A DNA stretch of 43,012 nucleotides. Origin: Gaiellales bacterium. Lineage in GTDB: Bacteria; Actinomycetota; Thermoleophilia; RBG-16-64-13. A program made the position numbers and the translations under genes. Within the stretch, counting starts at the first letter, position 1. Each line of letters begins with the position of its first letter. The notes under the pieces are model-generated. The model was not told the origin of the DNA. It did not search any database and worked only from the letters and a program-made list of their open reading frames with translations. Below, one piece after another: positions 1 through 8,545 of this stretch. The stretch lies in contig JAAYAL010000020.1 of assembly GCA_012719395.1 (NCBI GenBank), positions 1 to 43,012 on the forward strand, given 5' to 3'.

Positions 1-94
1 ACACAATATCATTATCACATGGTCTCAAAGCCGCAGGCCTCAAGGCCGATATTCGATATTGGGGGTCATAGGCCTTCGGGTAGCGAGGGGTGAA

Positions 95-295
95 ATGATT
101 TACTACGTCATTCCCCGCGAACTCGCGGATGAATACTACGAAGCATTCAAGCAGCGATTCGCGGATGTGGAAGGTGTCGAGGTGATCATCGATCGCCGCG
201 TGGCGGAGCGCCGCGCGGGGCAAACCGGAGGAGGCCAACGCGTCCTCCGTGACAGGCGTCGTCGCCGGGCGGGGGGATCCTTCGCTGACGTGTAG
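95..295 (+). CDS. small conserved Arg-rich hypothetical protein
   Basis: A 66-residue protein. It opens with a hydrophobic, acidic half (MIYYVIPRELADEYYEAF) and continues with a short beta-like stretch ending in DRRVAERR and a strongly basic tail. Small proteins of the form YVIPRELADE...VDRRxxERR occur widely in bacteria without a known function (from memory; not searched). I chose the ATG at 95 over the upstream in-frame start at 59 because a purine-rich GAGGGG lies just before it and the conserved-looking part begins there. The 3' end overlaps the start assigned to the next gene by 47 bases. Function unknown; the basic C-terminus would suit nucleic acid or phosphate binding, but that is a guess. 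Confidence 0.6.
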   Translation: MIYYVIPRELADEYYEAFKQRFADVEGVEVIIDRRVAERRAGQTGGGQRVLRDRRRRRAGGSFADV

Positions 296-1052
296 CAGAT
301 TGTCAGCTGCGGCTGTGTCGCCGCCGCCTCAACGGCGGTCATGGCACTTGGACCTCCACAATCACACCCGCTATTCGCGCGACGGGACCATGACGCCGCA
401 AGAGTTGCTGGAGCGGGCGGCGGCCAGGGGGGTGGATGCGCTGGCGGTGACCGACCATGATTGCCTGCGGGGAGCCCTGGAATGCGCCGCCCTGGCCGCC
501 GCCGATCCTTCCTTGCCACGCGTGATCGTGGGCGAGGAGATGGCGTCGTGCCAAGGGGATCTCGTGGGTCTCTTCCTAACGCGCCAGATCCCTGGTGGGC
601 TCGACGTGCTGGACACCATCTCCCTCGTCCGGGAACAGGGTGGCCTGGTCTATCTTCCTCACCCTTTCGATTCCCTTCGTCGCGCGACCATGGCTCCGGA
701 TTGGGTGGACAGGGTGGCGGCCGCCGCCGACGTGGTGGAGGTGGCCAATGGGCGCGCGCTCACCTGGGAGGCGAACCGCCGGGCGCTGCAGCTCGCCTCT
801 CGGCACGCCACGCGGCTGGGAGCGGGAAGTGACGCGCACTACCCCGGCGAAGTTGGTCGGACGTACCTGGAGCTTTCGTCTCCCCTCTCCCTGGGCGTGC
901 CCTCTGCTTTTCTGCGGGGCCTTCGCCGGGCACGCCCGTGTGCCACGCGTCCTTTGGTCGGTCTGTCCCGGTCATGGTTCTTCTGCCTGCGTACGGGTCT
1001 GCTCATGGCGTTGCGCCGGCGCAGCGGTTTGCATGGGGCCGATGGGGGATAA
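249..1052 (+). CDS. PHP-domain metal-dependent phosphoesterase
   Basis: This protein belongs to the PHP (polymerase and histidinol phosphatase) superfamily, metal-dependent phosphoesterases often related to the YciV/RnaAM type. The first metal motif HLDLHNHTRYSRDG is near residues 33-46, followed by TDHD and EE (around residues 70 and 98), an internal HPFDS, and the late motif GAGSDAHYPGEVG, which carries the last His/Asp ligands. The last ~50 residues are basic and Arg/Leu-rich without a recognisable domain. The start is uncertain: the GTG at 249 has GGAGGAGG 14 bases upstream but lies inside the previous gene; a TTG at 300 is an alternative, and the PHP core only begins around 350. The substrate (nucleic acid end or phosphorylated metabolite) cannot be told from sequence. 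Confidence 0.82.
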   Translation: MTGVVAGRGDPSLTCSRLSAAAVSPPPQRRSWHLDLHNHTRYSRDGTMTPQELLERAAARGVDALAVTDHDCLRGALECAALAAADPSLPRVIVGEEMASCQGDLVGLFLTRQIPGGLDVLDTISLVREQGGLVYLPHPFDSLRRATMAPDWVDRVAAAADVVEVANGRALTWEANRRALQLASRHATRLGAGSDAHYPGEVGRTYLELSSPLSLGVPSAFLRGLRRARPCATRPLVGLSRSWFFCLRTGLLMALRRRSGLHGADGG

Positions 1053-1093
1053 GTAGAGGGAAGCAGCCAGGACGAGAGCAAGGGGGCGGGGAG

Positions 1094-2158
1094 ATGGTGT
1101 CGGCCGGCGGAGCGGCGCCTGCGCTTCTGTGGAAGACGTGGCGGGGTGGCCCTGCGGTTCATTGTTACCTGTGCGCGCACCACTGCCGGGTCGAGCCGGG
1201 AGAACGCGGCAGGTGCGGCGTGCGCGAGAACCGCGAGGGAGTGCTGCATACGCTGGTGTTCGGGAACCCGGTGGCAGTGGCGGTTGATCCCATCGAGAAG
1301 AAACCGTTGTTCCACTTCCTGCCGGGGACGTTGAGCATGTCCGTGGCGGCGGTGGGCTGCAACTTCACGTGCCTGTTCTGTCAGAACTTCGACATCAGTC
1401 AGATGCCGCGTGATTGGCGGCGCATCGACGGCTCTGCGTTGCCGGCGGAGCGGGTGGTGCAGGGGGCGGTGCAGGCGCGGTGCGCCTCCATCTCCTATAC
1501 GTACACCGAGCCCACCGTCTTCTTCGAGTACGCTGAAGCCTGCGGGTTGAGGGCGCTTGAGTCCGGGTTGAGGAATGTGTTTGTCACCAACGGCTTCATG
1601 ACCAAGCAGGCCTTGGAACGCGCGGCCTGCTTCGTGCACGCGGCCAACGTCGATCTCAAAGGCTTCACAGAGGAGTACTATCGCAGAGTAGTGGGCGGGC
1701 GCCTGAAGCCCGTGATGGACAGCATCAGGCGAATGGTTGAGGCGGGGATCTGGGTGGAAGTGACCACGCTCCTGGTTCCCGGCCATAACGATTCACCGGG
1801 TGAACTTCGGAACCTGGCGGCATTCCTGGCAGGGTTGAGCCCGGATCTGCCCTGGCATATCTCGCGTTTTCATCCCAGCTACCGCATGATGGACGTGCCG
1901 GTGACCCCGCTGGCCTCCATCGAGCGGGCGGTCGCCATTGGGCGGGAGGCAGGACTGCGCTACGTGTATGCCGGAAACGTTCCCGGACACGACAGCGAGT
2001 CCACGCGGTGCCCCTCATGTGGGGAGGTGGTCATAGGGAGGTCGGGATTCACGGTGACCAGCCGCCACCTGCAGGATCATCGCTGTGGGAAGTGCGGGGA
2101 GGTGGTGGCTCTTGTCACTGCCGGGGAAGGTGACGGCCGGGTACCCCACGGAAGGTAG
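1094..2158 (+). CDS. amrS: AmmeMemoRadiSam system radical SAM enzyme
   Basis: A 354-residue radical SAM protein. The cluster motif is CNFTCLFC (Cys89, Cys93, Cys96), which would bind a [4Fe-4S] cluster that cleaves S-adenosylmethionine. The N-terminus has the family's extra cysteine region (CYLCAHHC...GRCGVRENR), and the C-terminus ends in a zinc-ribbon-like pair (CPSCGE and CGKCGE). The frame stays open upstream to 938, but the ATG at 1094, preceded by AAGGGGGCGGGGAG, is the better start and gives the usual family length. The next two genes encode a LigB-like protein and an AMMECR1 protein, which with this enzyme make up the conserved AmmeMemoRadiSam set. The reaction of the set is not established; the genomic association is well known. 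Confidence 0.9.
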   Translation: MVSAGGAAPALLWKTWRGGPAVHCYLCAHHCRVEPGERGRCGVRENREGVLHTLVFGNPVAVAVDPIEKKPLFHFLPGTLSMSVAAVGCNFTCLFCQNFDISQMPRDWRRIDGSALPAERVVQGAVQARCASISYTYTEPTVFFEYAEACGLRALESGLRNVFVTNGFMTKQALERAACFVHAANVDLKGFTEEYYRRVVGGRLKPVMDSIRRMVEAGIWVEVTTLLVPGHNDSPGELRNLAAFLAGLSPDLPWHISRFHPSYRMMDVPVTPLASIERAVAIGREAGLRYVYAGNVPGHDSESTRCPSCGEVVIGRSGFTVTSRHLQDHRCGKCGEVVALVTAGEGDGRVPHGR

Positions 2159-2191
2159 TGGGGGACGGAACGGCCGAGAGGAGGTGGGCTC

Positions 2192-3016
2192 GTGGGACTG
2201 GTGGGTTGTCTATTCATGCCTCATCCTCCCATCGTGGTTCCGGCGGTGGGGGGGGAGCGTGTGCACGAAGTGCAGGCCACGCTGGAAGCCATGCGGGCGG
2301 CCGGAAGGGAGGCAGCCGACCTTTGCACGGAGGTCATCGTGCTCTTGTCGCCACACGCTCCCTTGGATGCCGACAGGGTTACCGTATGCACGGCCCCCCG
2401 CTATGTGGGGTCTCTGGCCATGTTCGGTGCTCCGCAGGTACGGGCGGACCTCAGGGGGGAAGTGGCGCTGGCTCGCGCCATCATTCATGAGGCTGCGGAG
2501 AGACACGTCCCGCTGCTGGAATATGGAGAGGGAAGTGAGCGCGTGGCGCTGGATCATGGTGCGTTGGTTCCGCTCGCCTTTCTGCTGGAGCAACTGGGGC
2601 CTCCTCCAGCCTTGGTGGAGCTGAACTTCTCCTTCCGAAGCCCCCAGGTGCATCTGTCCTTCGGCGCGGCGGTCGGCGCCGCCATTGACTCCTATCCGGC
2701 CCGAGTCCTCTATGTGGCCAGCGGGGACCTCAGCCACCGGCTCACCCCGGACGCTCCCGCCGGATACGCACCGCGTGGGGCGGACTTTGACCGTCAAGTG
2801 GTTGAGGCTCTACGTGAGGGGGACCTGGAGTCGCTCAGCCTCATCCCACCGGGATTGACCGAGGAGGCCGGGGAATGTGGGTACCGCTCGCTGCTGGTGC
2901 TGGCCGGGCTGCTCCGCGGCCGTTCCTCCGGTACCCGGCTCCTGTCCTACGAAGGCCCGTTTGGTGTCGGTTACATGGTGTGTGTGATCGACCTGCGGAA
3001 CAAGGATGGTGATTGA
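2192..3016 (+). CDS. LigB-like (class III extradiol dioxygenase fold) protein of AmmeMemoRadiSam set
   Basis: A 274-residue protein of the LigB/Memo structural superfamily. It has the N-terminal MPHPPIVVPAVGG motif, an SPHAP motif near residue 52, and a later SGDLSHRLTPDAP segment whose His/Asp residues resemble metal-site positions in the fold. In many anaerobes this domain is fused to the AMMECR1 domain in one polypeptide; here they are separate genes overlapping by one base (TGATG), so the arrangement is a split version. The GTG start is supported by GAGAGGAGGTG seven bases upstream. The fold suggests metal binding, but these proteins are not proven dioxygenases, so I make no substrate claim. 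Confidence 0.85.
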   Translation: MGLVGCLFMPHPPIVVPAVGGERVHEVQATLEAMRAAGREAADLCTEVIVLLSPHAPLDADRVTVCTAPRYVGSLAMFGAPQVRADLRGEVALARAIIHEAAERHVPLLEYGEGSERVALDHGALVPLAFLLEQLGPPPALVELNFSFRSPQVHLSFGAAVGAAIDSYPARVLYVASGDLSHRLTPDAPAGYAPRGADFDRQVVEALREGDLESLSLIPPGLTEEAGECGYRSLLVLAGLLRGRSSGTRLLSYEGPFGVGYMVCVIDLRNKDGD

Positions 3017-3552
3017 TGGAAGGGACGCCCAAGACCGCGGCCGATCCGCTGGTGGATCTGGCACGACGAACCGTGGAGTCCTACGTGCGCAGCGGCACGA
3101 CCCCCCCGGCTGAGCTCCCTGCGGGAGTGGGTCTGGAGCGGTCGGGGGTGTTCGTCTCTCTCCACCTGCCTGACGGCTCCCTCCGCGGCTGCATCGGCAC
3201 CGTCGGCTCCACGCGCCCCGACGTGGCCCAGGAGATCGTCAACAACGCCGTGTGCGCCGCCACGCGTGATCCTCGTTTCCCGCCCCTCAGGCCCGAGGAA
3301 CTGCCCGGGCTGGACATATCGGTGGACGTCTTGGGCAGGCCCGAACCCGTGGAGGACATCACGGAGCTTGACCCCAAACGCTACGGCATCATCATAAAGG
3401 CGGCAGACGGTCGGCAGGCACTTCTGCTGCCGGACTTGGAGGGGGTGGATACCGTGCAGCAGCAGATATCCATTACCTGCCGCAAGGGCTACATCGATCC
3501 GGAGAGGGACAACTACGATATCTTCCGGTTCGAGGTGGAACGCCATCACTGA
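3016..3552 (+). CDS. amrA: AMMECR1-domain protein (AmmeMemoRadiSam system protein A)
   Basis: A 178-residue AMMECR1-domain protein. The family signature LRGCIGT is clear (residues ~57-63), followed by FPPLRPEELPGLDISVDVL and GRQALLLPDLEGVDTVQQQ, all typical of the domain. The ATG at 3016 shares its A with the stop of the LigB-like gene, which implies translational coupling; a TTG one codon earlier is less likely. The stand-alone length agrees with bacterial and archaeal AMMECR1 proteins. The biochemical role is unknown in any organism I can recall with certainty; its constant partners are the radical SAM enzyme and the Memo/LigB-fold protein, both encoded just upstream, so the three probably act together. 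Confidence 0.9.
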   Translation: MEGTPKTAADPLVDLARRTVESYVRSGTTPPAELPAGVGLERSGVFVSLHLPDGSLRGCIGTVGSTRPDVAQEIVNNAVCAATRDPRFPPLRPEELPGLDISVDVLGRPEPVEDITELDPKRYGIIIKAADGRQALLLPDLEGVDTVQQQISITCRKGYIDPERDNYDIFRFEVERHH

Positions 3553-3619
3553 GCAGGCGGGAGCCGCCCACCACGCCAGTGCTATCATCAGGGAGCAATC
3601 TCCAAACAAGGAGTGCCAC

Positions 3620-4060
3620 TTGAGTTCATATGCCGAAAGAATCCGCGGTGCCGCCGGGTTCAGCAGTTCCCGCCCAGACTCCGTGCGTGTCGTTTCCGAA
3701 ATTGCCGCTCAGACCCACCGCCTGCGGGAGATGGGGTGGAACTTGACGGTTGCGGCCATGGAACGTTTTGCTGGTCATCGGCGCGGGTTGGGCAACAAGG
3801 ACTTTCACATGAGCGCTTCGGTGCGGGACCTGGTTGCGCGCACGGGGAAAGGAGCGCGGAGCGAGGTGGACGCGTTCGCGCAATCCGTCATGCGCGCGGG
3901 TCACTACACCAAGGATGAAGCCGCGCGCGCGGTACGCTCCGTGGTGGTCAGCCTGGAGGAGCGCGTGCCTCCTGAAGTGCTGCTGAGACTCGCGGACTGT
4001 CTGCACGGCGAGGAGGCGGAGGTCTTGCGGGCCCGGGTGGAGCGGCGCTCTAGCCTTTGA
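3620..4060 (+). CDS. DUF2267-like helical protein
   Basis: A 146-residue, probably all-helical soluble protein. Its C-terminal half (EVDAFAQSVMRAGHYTKDEA, then SLEERVPPEVLLRLADCL) has the layout of DUF2267 proteins, where a helix pair is followed by a 'eRLP..ea..La..LP' segment. The match is by eye and not strong. The TTG start is supported by AAGGAG six bases upstream; no better start is visible. The gene stands alone after the AmmeMemoRadiSam genes, separated by 67 bases, and its last 11 bases overlap the 3' end of the convergent rtcB. Function unknown. Confidence 0.6.
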   Translation: MSSYAERIRGAAGFSSSRPDSVRVVSEIAAQTHRLREMGWNLTVAAMERFAGHRRGLGNKDFHMSASVRDLVARTGKGARSEVDAFAQSVMRAGHYTKDEAARAVRSVVVSLEERVPPEVLLRLADCLHGEEAEVLRARVERRSSL

Positions 4061-5519
4061 TGACCCCCAGGGGTCGCAGGCGGGCCACGCGGGGTGAGAT
4101 GCCCGCGCGGCCCATGACGCCCACCACCGCCTCTACATCCTTGTAGGCTTCCGGCATCTCCTCGCCCAGGGTCTTTCGGCCTTGAGCCCGCGCGACGATA
4201 CCCTTCTCCCCCAGTTCCCGCTCGATGGCTCTTCCCCGGGCGCGCTTCAGCGCCTGCGCCCGGCTCATGACTCGGCCTGCACCGTGACAGGTGCTGCCGA
4301 AGGTCTCCTCCATGGCCTGCCGCGTGCCCTTGCAGACGAAAGACGCCGTCCCCATGTCGCCCGGGATGAGCACCGGCTGCCCCGTGCTTCGGTAGACGGC
4401 CGGGACCTCTGGATGCTGGGGGCCGAAGGCACGGGTGGCGCCCTTGCGGTGCACACAGAGAGTCATGGCCTTTCCCTCCACCGTGTGCTGTTCGATCTTG
4501 GCGATGTTGTGGGCCACGTCATACACCAAGCGGAGGCCGAGCGCCTGGGGTGAGAGGGACAGGGTGCGGAGCAGGGCCTTTTCGATGAGGTGCATGAGCA
4601 TCTGGCGGTTGGCCCAGGCGTAGTTGGCCGCGCAGGCCATGGCTGCCAGGTAGCGCCTGCCCTCAGGTGAGGTCACCGGGGAGCAGGCCAGTTGGCGGTC
4701 GGCCAGGCGGATGCCGTAGGCGGCCGCGGCGCGGCCCATGACCCCCAGATAGTCGTCGCAGATCTGGTAACCGAAGCCGCGGGAACCCACGTGGATCATG
4801 AGGGTGATCTGTCCCTCCGCGAGCCCAAAGGCGGTGGCTGCTTCTCGATCGAAGATCTCCTCCACCACCTGCACCTCTAGGAAGTGGTTTCCGGCGCCCA
4901 GGGTACCCACTTGGTCCGTGCCGCGGGCAAAGGCCCGTTCGCTGACGGCGGAGGGGTCCGCCCCGGGCAAGGCGCCTCCGGCCTCTGTCCGCTCCAGGTC
5001 TGCGGGAGTCCCGTAGCCATTCTCCACCGCCCAGGCCGCACCCCTGACGCAGATGGTCTCCAACTGTCGACGGCTGAGCTTCTGGATGGCGCCACTGGAA
5101 CCCACTCCGGCGGGGATATCGCGAAAGAGCTGGTCGATGGTGCGTTTCAGCGCGGGCTCAATGTCTTCCCGGTGCAGATCGGTGGCCAGCAGGCGCACGC
5201 CGCAGTTGATGTCGTAGCCCACGCCGCCCGGCGAGATCACCCCGTCCTCCACGGAGAAAGCGGCCACCCCTCCTATGGGGAAGCCGTAGCCGAAGTGGAT
5301 GTCCGGCATGGCCAGCGAGTAGCGCACGATCCCCGGCAGCGTGGCTACATTCCGCACCTGGGCCAAGACATCCGACTGCCCGGGGGAGGACAGCAGTTCC
5401 TTGGTGGCATAGATGCGTCCCGGGACCCGCATGTCCCCAGTAGCCGGAATTTCCCAGATCACGTCGTTGCAGGGAATGAGGCGGGGTGGGATCCCAGCGG
5501 TGTCCAGGTCTGCATTCAT
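4050..5519 (-). CDS. rtcB: RNA-splicing ligase RtcB (3'-phosphate RNA ligase)
   Basis: A 489-residue RtcB, the GTP- and Mn-dependent ligase that joins RNA 2',3'-cyclic phosphate or 3'-phosphate ends to 5'-OH ends through a guanylated histidine. Diagnostic segments are present in order: MPDIHFGYGFPIGG, GGVGYDINCGVR with the metal-binding Cys, GAGNHFLEVQ, HVGSRGFG, and STCHGAGRVMSR, where His412 is the expected guanylation site. No intein interrupts the frame, although RtcB is a common intein host. I prefer the ATG at 5519, with GAAGGA ten bases upstream and 13 bases after the archease stop, over the TTG at 5543. It sits directly downstream of archease, its known activator, in the same minus-strand operon as lon. 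Confidence 0.96.
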   Translation of the reverse strand: MNADLDTAGIPPRLIPCNDVIWEIPATGDMRVPGRIYATKELLSSPGQSDVLAQVRNVATLPGIVRYSLAMPDIHFGYGFPIGGVAAFSVEDGVISPGGVGYDINCGVRLLATDLHREDIEPALKRTIDQLFRDIPAGVGSSGAIQKLSRRQLETICVRGAAWAVENGYGTPADLERTEAGGALPGADPSAVSERAFARGTDQVGTLGAGNHFLEVQVVEEIFDREAATAFGLAEGQITLMIHVGSRGFGYQICDDYLGVMGRAAAAYGIRLADRQLACSPVTSPEGRRYLAAMACAANYAWANRQMLMHLIEKALLRTLSLSPQALGLRLVYDVAHNIAKIEQHTVEGKAMTLCVHRKGATRAFGPQHPEVPAVYRSTGQPVLIPGDMGTASFVCKGTRQAMEETFGSTCHGAGRVMSRAQALKRARGRAIERELGEKGIVARAQGRKTLGEEMPEAYKDVEAVVGVMGRAGISPRVARLRPLGVIKG

Positions 5520-5532
5520 GGTGGCCAGTCCT

Positions 5533-6069
5533 TCACACGTCAAACAGGATCGTCGCCCGCCAAGCGCCCGGTTCTGTCTGCTCGGTCAACAGCCGGTGGT
5601 AGGTCACCGCCTTGATCTCCGTCTGTAGCTCATGGCGCGACCTATCCACATTCTCCCCCCACAGCGTGACAACTACGCCCACGGTTCCTTCGCCTCCCTC
5701 CCAGCGCACGCCGGCCGCCGCGGCCAGGAACCCTTCCAGGTTGAACAGTGCCAGGGCCTCGGTCAGGGTGTGCCGCAAGGCGAGCGTGAGGTCGGCCTCC
5801 CGCACGGAGAACGTGCGCCGCCGGACGAGGCGGACGGTCCGCAGGTCAACGATCTGGTCGAAAAGGGCGAACAGGGCGTGCTCCAGGAGCTCCGCCGGGT
5901 CCCGGCCTTTGATCTCCAAGAAGAGGTCCGCCGGGTGCTCGAGCTCGGTGTAGAAGCTGGCGGCGCGGCCATGGCACCAGCGCGAAGGACGATCCTGGCT
6001 GGAGGATGGCACTGCGCCGCCGGCTATGCGCTTAGTCTGAGGCCAGGGCACTGCCGGAGCCTGATACAC
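5533..6069 (-). CDS. archease (RtcB activator)
   Basis: An archease-family protein (Pfam Archease, MTH1598/TM1083 type). Archease speeds RtcB turnover and widens its nucleotide use. The family opening is visible as TELEHPADLFLEIKGRDPAELLEHALFALFDQIVDL, and the C-terminus has the typical LLTEQTEPGAWRATILFDV ending, with EIKAVTYH before it carrying metal-site-like residues. The core starts about 40 residues in, and the first 40 residues (Pro/Ser/Arg-rich) are atypical. Three in-frame GTG codons (6069, 6051, 6012) are possible starts and none has a strong ribosome site, so the N-terminus may be shorter than given. As given it overlaps lon by 38 bases. The gene lies 13 bases before the preferred rtcB start. 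Confidence 0.85.
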   Translation of the reverse strand: MYQAPAVPWPQTKRIAGGAVPSSSQDRPSRWCHGRAASFYTELEHPADLFLEIKGRDPAELLEHALFALFDQIVDLRTVRLVRRRTFSVREADLTLALRHTLTEALALFNLEGFLAAAAGVRWEGGEGTVGVVVTLWGENVDRSRHELQTEIKAVTYHRLLTEQTEPGAWRATILFDV

Positions 6070-8545
6070 GGCGCCGCCTGGTGCCGGCCGCGCTCGCCGC
6101 GGCCGTGTTGGTGCCGGGGGCGGCGGCCGGTTTCCGCCGCCGCCTCAGCAGCACCCGTTTGATGACCTCGTCCACGTGTTCCACGAAGGCGAATTCCACG
6201 TCCTCCACCAACTCCGCTTTGATCTCAGACACGTCCACCTCGTTGCGGTCCGGCAGGAATATCTTGTGGATGTCCGCGCGTCGGGCGGCCAGCACCTTCT
6301 CCTTGATGCCGCCCACCGGCAACACTTGGCCGGTGAGGGTGATCTCGCCGGTCATGGCTATCTCCGGGTTGACGGGCCGCCGGGTGACCATGCTGGCCAA
6401 CGCCACGGCCATAGCCACTCCTGCGGAGGGGCCGTCCTTGGGCACGGCTCCGGCCGGCACGTGCACGTGGATGTCGTGCTTGCGGAAGTAGTCGGCCGGG
6501 GCTTTGAGATCGGCGGCTACGCTACGGATGTAGGTGAGGGCCGCCTCCGCCGACTCCTTCATAACCTCGCCCAGCTGTCCGGTGAGGATCAGCCGTCCGG
6601 TTCCGGCCATGGCCCTGGCCTCAATGAAGAGGATGTCGCCGCCGGTGGGGGTCCAGGCCAACCCGGTGGAGACACCGGGATCGGCAGTGCGGCGCTTGCC
6701 CTCGGCGAACACCTTCTGTCTTCCCAGGAAATCCGGGACCTGGGTGGCGTCCACCACCATGGTTTCCTGCTTCTCCTCCGCCACCATACGGGCGTACTTG
6801 CGTGCCACCGTCCCGATCTGGCGCTCCAGGTTTCGCACCCCCGCCTCGCGCGTGTAGTTGCGGATGACGGTGCGCACGGCCTCCTCGGTGAGCTCCAGTT
6901 GGCCGGGGTTGAGGCCGTTGCGGTCCAGCTGGCGGGGGATCAGGTAGTTCCGGGCGATGTGTACCTTGTCGTCCTCGATATACCCGGCCAGCGAGATGAT
7001 CTCCATGCGATCCTGCAGTGGGCCGGGGATGGTGTCCAGCATGTTGGCCGTGGTGATGAACATCACCCGGGACAGGTCGAAAGGCAGGTCCAGGTAGTGA
7101 TCCCGGAAGCTGCTGTGTTGCTCCGGGTCGAGGACTTCCAGCATGGCGCTGGAGGGGTCGCCGCGCCAGTCGGAGCCCATCTTGTCGATCTCGTCAATCA
7201 TGAAGACGGGGTTGTTGCTTTCCGCGTCGCGTAGGGCGCGCATGATGGTGCCGGGCATGGCGCCGATGTACGTGCGGCGGTGCCCGCGCACCTCCGCCTC
7301 ATCGCGCACGCCTCCCACGCTGATGCGCACGAACTTGCGCCCCATGGCCCGGGCGATGCTCTGCCCCAGGCTGGTCTTGCCTACCCCCGGAGGTCCCACG
7401 AAGCAGAGGATGGGGCTCTTCACTTCGCGCTTGAGCTTCTGCACGGCCAGGAACTCCAGGATGCGGTCCTTGACGTCTTCCAGGTCGTAGTGGTCGGTGT
7501 CCAGCACTTCGCGGGCGTGAACGATGTCCAGGTTGTCTTCGGTGGAGGCGCTCCAGGGCACGGCGAGGATCCAGTCGAGGTAAGTGCGGATGACGCCGTA
7601 CTCAGCCGCCGCCGCCGGCAGCTTGGACAGCCGGTCCAGCTCCCGCCGCGCCTGCTTGTCCGCCTCTTCCGGCAGACCCGCCGCGTCGATGCGGGCGCGC
7701 AGTTCGTTGATCTCCGCTTGGGTCTCGTCAGTCTCGCCCAGCTCTTCTTGGATAGTCTTGAGCTGCTGGCGTAGCAGGTACTCCCGCTGATTCTTGTCTA
7801 TCTCCGACTGCACCTGGCTCTGGATCTTGGAGCCCAACTCCAGCACTTCCAGTTCGCGATTCAGTATGGTGGTGAGCCGGCGCAGGCGTTTGGCCACGTC
7901 CACCTCTTCCAGCAACGACTGCTTCTCCGGCGTCTTCATGCGCATGGTGGAGCCGACGAAGTACCCCAGCGTGGCCGGATCTTCTATGTTGACGGCCGCC
8001 ATTTGCAGCTCTTCCGGTAGATAGGGCACCAGCTTGACTATCTGCAGGAAGATGGCCACCAGGTTCCGTTGCAGGGCCTCCAACTCGGTGCTTTCCTCTG
8101 CCATATCCGGCAGTTCTGCCACCCGTGCCTGCAGATAGGGCTCTTCGGCCGTCCACTCCTCGATCTTCAGTCGCCGCAAGCCTTGCACCACGATGCGCAG
8201 AGTCCCGTCCGGGGCCTTGATCATCTTCTGAACGGAAACCAGCGCTCCCACTTCATACACATCGCTGGGCGCGGGCACGTCAATACCCTCGGTCCTGACC
8301 GCCGCCACTGCCATGAGCCGGTCCTTGGCCAGGACGTCCTCGATCAATTGCACCGAGCGGGGCTGTCCCACCGCCAGCGGCATCATGGTGTCCGGGAAGA
8401 CCACGGTGTCTTTCAGGGGAAGCACAGGCATGGTTTCGGGAAGGGCCTGCGTGTCCGGATTGACGCCAGACATCTCCTCATCAGGGCTGAGCATCTCTTC
8501 CAGCATCTGATCCAGTCTGACCGCGCTCATACCGGCGTCCATCAT
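6032..8545 (-). CDS. lon: ATP-dependent protease Lon
   Basis: A full-length 837-residue LonA, the homo-oligomeric cytoplasmic AAA+ protease that degrades misfolded and regulatory proteins. The N-terminal substrate-binding domain covers roughly residues 35-230 (MPVLPLKDTVVFPDTMMPL). The ATPase has Walker A GPPGVGKTS (Lys390) and Walker B PVFMIDEID. The S16 protease domain has the catalytic Ser707 in KDGPSAG and Lys750 in GGIKEKVL, 43 residues apart as in E. coli Lon. The C-terminus ends in an extra Ala/Arg/Ser-rich tail. Its ATG overlaps the hsp20 stop (ATGA), with GGGAGG six bases upstream, so the two are translationally coupled. I saw no HAIR- or CIRCE-type heat-shock operator upstream of the operon. 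Confidence 0.97.
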   Translation of the reverse strand: MMDAGMSAVRLDQMLEEMLSPDEEMSGVNPDTQALPETMPVLPLKDTVVFPDTMMPLAVGQPRSVQLIEDVLAKDRLMAVAAVRTEGIDVPAPSDVYEVGALVSVQKMIKAPDGTLRIVVQGLRRLKIEEWTAEEPYLQARVAELPDMAEESTELEALQRNLVAIFLQIVKLVPYLPEELQMAAVNIEDPATLGYFVGSTMRMKTPEKQSLLEEVDVAKRLRRLTTILNRELEVLELGSKIQSQVQSEIDKNQREYLLRQQLKTIQEELGETDETQAEINELRARIDAAGLPEEADKQARRELDRLSKLPAAAAEYGVIRTYLDWILAVPWSASTEDNLDIVHAREVLDTDHYDLEDVKDRILEFLAVQKLKREVKSPILCFVGPPGVGKTSLGQSIARAMGRKFVRISVGGVRDEAEVRGHRRTYIGAMPGTIMRALRDAESNNPVFMIDEIDKMGSDWRGDPSSAMLEVLDPEQHSSFRDHYLDLPFDLSRVMFITTANMLDTIPGPLQDRMEIISLAGYIEDDKVHIARNYLIPRQLDRNGLNPGQLELTEEAVRTVIRNYTREAGVRNLERQIGTVARKYARMVAEEKQETMVVDATQVPDFLGRQKVFAEGKRRTADPGVSTGLAWTPTGGDILFIEARAMAGTGRLILTGQLGEVMKESAEAALTYIRSVAADLKAPADYFRKHDIHVHVPAGAVPKDGPSAGVAMAVALASMVTRRPVNPEIAMTGEITLTGQVLPVGGIKEKVLAARRADIHKIFLPDRNEVDVSEIKAELVEDVEFAFVEHVDEVIKRVLLRRRRKPAAAPGTNTAAASAAGTRRRRVSGSGSALASD

